Source: Chitinophagaceae bacterium
Lineage (GTDB): Bacteria > Bacteroidota > Bacteroidia > Chitinophagales > Chitinophagaceae
NCBI GenBank assembly: GCA_003456175.1
Contig: DMPB01000126.1
Span: forward strand, 5,964-14,226
Reading direction: 5' to 3'
Length of the DNA stretch: 8,263 nt
Shown here: positions 7,172 through 8,263 of the stretch, piece by piece
Layout of the letters: each line of letters opens with the position of its first letter
How positions within the stretch are numbered: the first letter of the stretch is position 1
Program-made: the position numbers and the translations under genes
Notes under the pieces: generated by a model
Seen by the model: only the letters and a program-made list of their open reading frames with translations
Databases searched by the model: none
What the model was told of the DNA's origin: nothing

Positions 7172-7508
7172 AATAGTTGCATTAACTTGTACAAAAATGT
7201 AGCAACTAATTACTGCTAGCAATCGCATATGTATGTGATGCTATATGAATTGGTTCATACAAGCTAAGTATTTCAAACCTCCGTATTGTAGTAAAGGACA
7301 TTACTATACAATGCAGCGCATGTATTGATTGCATAAATGTACGCACAACAAATTGCTGATTGTTCATAAAGAAATAAAGCCTATGATTCTTTTGAATATA
7401 ATGTATGCAACTACAAATAGGTAGCAGCTTTTCAACGAAAATGAAAGGTTAGTTAGTATTAATTGATGAATATTTATTATTATAATTTAGTATGTGTAAT
7501 GTTAACAT
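7172..7508. other. Gene-free stretch upstream of the DUF1080 gene
   Basis: No gene, RNA or clear repeat is recognised. The stretch is AT-rich and must hold the promoter of the DUF1080 gene, which reads on the - strand and is cut off from the upstream gene by the terminator at 7509-7541. No convincing TTG/TAnnTTTG pair was found by eye. Confidence 0.5.
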
Positions 7509-7541
7509 AAAAAAAGCTGCCAATTGCTGACAGCTTTTTTT
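7509..7541 (-). terminator. Intrinsic terminator after the T9SS protein gene
   Basis: AAAAAAAGCTG (7509-7519) pairs exactly with CAGCTTTTTTT (7531-7541) around an 11-nt loop. Read on the - strand, this is a GCTG stem followed by seven T residues, 19 bp past the stop of the secreted protein gene. The matching A and T runs would also let it work in the other direction. Confidence 0.85.
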
Positions 7542-7560
7542 ATCGGTACGTTAGATCTAG

Positions 7561-8262
7561 TTATTCTTTAATAAACTGTTTTTGCTCAACCTTGCCACTA
7601 CTCTTTACAACTAATATATAAGTACCCTTTGTTAATGTTGCAGTATTCACAGATAACGATACATTACCTACACCCACTTGTGTATTTTCTTGTTGTAGCA
7701 GCTTACCTTGTAGGTCTAACACTTGTACTGTTATTTTTTCTGCTTTAGTAGTATTGATTTGTACAAACAGCGTTTCCTTTACAGGATTAGGGTAAATGGT
7801 AAGTGCCTTATTGGTATTTGACAAGTTACAGCTAATAACCTTGCTATAGGTAAAACTACCATTCTTATCTACCATTTGTAAGCGATAGTAAACTGTAGAT
7901 GCATTCGGCAACTGATTATCGGTGAAATTGTAGCCACCATTGCCTTTGGCGGTTACCTTACCAATTTCAGTAAAATTGATACCATCTATACTCCGTTGAA
8001 TGGTAAAGTGTGAAACATTCAATTCATTAGAAGTGTGCCATTGCAGCAGTGTTTCTTTTTGCTGTGGTGAGGCTGAAAAAGTGAGCAGGTTAAGTGGTAG
8101 GGTTACACCACTAACTGTAATAGTAATTGTAAAGCTATCGCTACCATTGGCATTACTAGCAGTAACTACATAATTAGTGGCTGCGGTTGCAACGGTTGGT
8201 GTACCGCTAATGACACCTGTACTATCATTTAAACTTAAACCGGCAGGTAAAGCAGGGCTTGG
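7561..8262 (-). CDS. C-terminal part of a T9SS-secreted surface protein (Ig-like, Fn3-like, sorting tail)
   Basis: The frame is open from the right edge, so the N-terminus and true start are outside; 233 residues are visible. A TTG at 8022 is internal, since conserved sequence continues upstream of it. Visible residues 1-50 form the end of a putative Ig (He_PIG-like) repeat: PALPAGLSLNDSTGVISGTP, then a final SDSFTITITV. Residues about 54-148 are the fibronectin-III-like linker common before Bacteroidetes sorting tails (LLTFSASPQQKETLLQW, then HFTIQRSIDGINFTEIG). Residues about 154-233 are the type A sorting domain (Por_Secre_tail): IYPNPVKETLFV, then VLDLQGKLLQ, and the final KGTYILVVKSSGKVEQKQFIKE region. 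Substrates with this tail cross the outer membrane by the type IX system and are released or anchored after tail removal. The catalytic or binding module that would define its job is not in the window. A strong terminator follows. Confidence 0.93.
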   Translation of the reverse strand, partial: PSPALPAGLSLNDSTGVISGTPTVATAATNYVVTASNANGSDSFTITITVSGVTLPLNLLTFSASPQQKETLLQWHTSNELNVSHFTIQRSIDGINFTEIGKVTAKGNGGYNFTDNQLPNASTVYYRLQMVDKNGSFTYSKVISCNLSNTNKALTIYPNPVKETLFVQINTTKAEKITVQVLDLQGKLLQQENTQVGVGNVSLSVNTATLTKGTYILVVKSSGKVEQKQFIKE

Positions 8263-8263
8263 T

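Noticed and set aside
7172..7228. Upstream ATG at 7228 as start of the DUF1080 gene
   Set aside because: It would place 19 extra residues before a standard signal peptide; the ATG at 7171 gives the expected short basic start followed by the hydrophobic core.

Overview
The window looks like chromosomal DNA from a Bacteroidetes (Bacteroidota) bacterium, probably Chitinophagaceae or a close relative. The main evidence is a gene running off the right edge that ends in a type IX secretion sorting tail. Moderate-to-low GC, absence of clear Shine-Dalgarno sites and several exported carbohydrate-active proteins agree with this. The species cannot be fixed from the sequence.

Left to right: (1) 2-1066, the 3' part of the enolase gene on the + strand, closed by a strong hairpin. 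(2) 1134-1490, a 58-nt repeat with inverted ends, followed on the - strand by the frameshifted C-terminal relic of a GH29 alpha-L-fucosidase. (3) 1836-2597, an FkbM-type methyltransferase on the + strand, standing alone. (4) 2700-2745, a perfect 46-bp palindrome between convergent genes. (5) 2824-6120, a two-gene - strand unit: a predicted lipoprotein with an RbsD/FucU-like sugar mutarotase fold, then a secreted GH116 glycoside hydrolase. (6) 6288-6348, a second copy of the repeat, one mismatch from the first. (7) 6410-7171, a secreted DUF1080 (3-keto-disaccharide hydrolase-like) protein on the - strand. (8) 7561-8262, the C-terminal part of a T9SS-exported surface protein with an Ig-like domain, a fibronectin-III-like linker and a sorting tail, followed by an intrinsic terminator.

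Apart from enolase and the methyltransferase, the content concerns glycan breakdown outside the cytoplasm. The tightest functional unit is the lipoprotein-GH116 pair. I infer that GH116 releases a monosaccharide in one anomeric form and the lipoprotein speeds its anomer exchange. The lipoprotein keeps the His/Asp and His/Tyr positions of RbsD, but has Ser where RbsD and FucU have Asn. The DUF1080 gene lies upstream on the same strand, separated by 289 bp that include the repeat, so co-transcription is unproven. The fucosidase relic suggests that this locus once held more glycosidases.

No rRNA, tRNA, CRISPR array, phage or transposase gene was seen.
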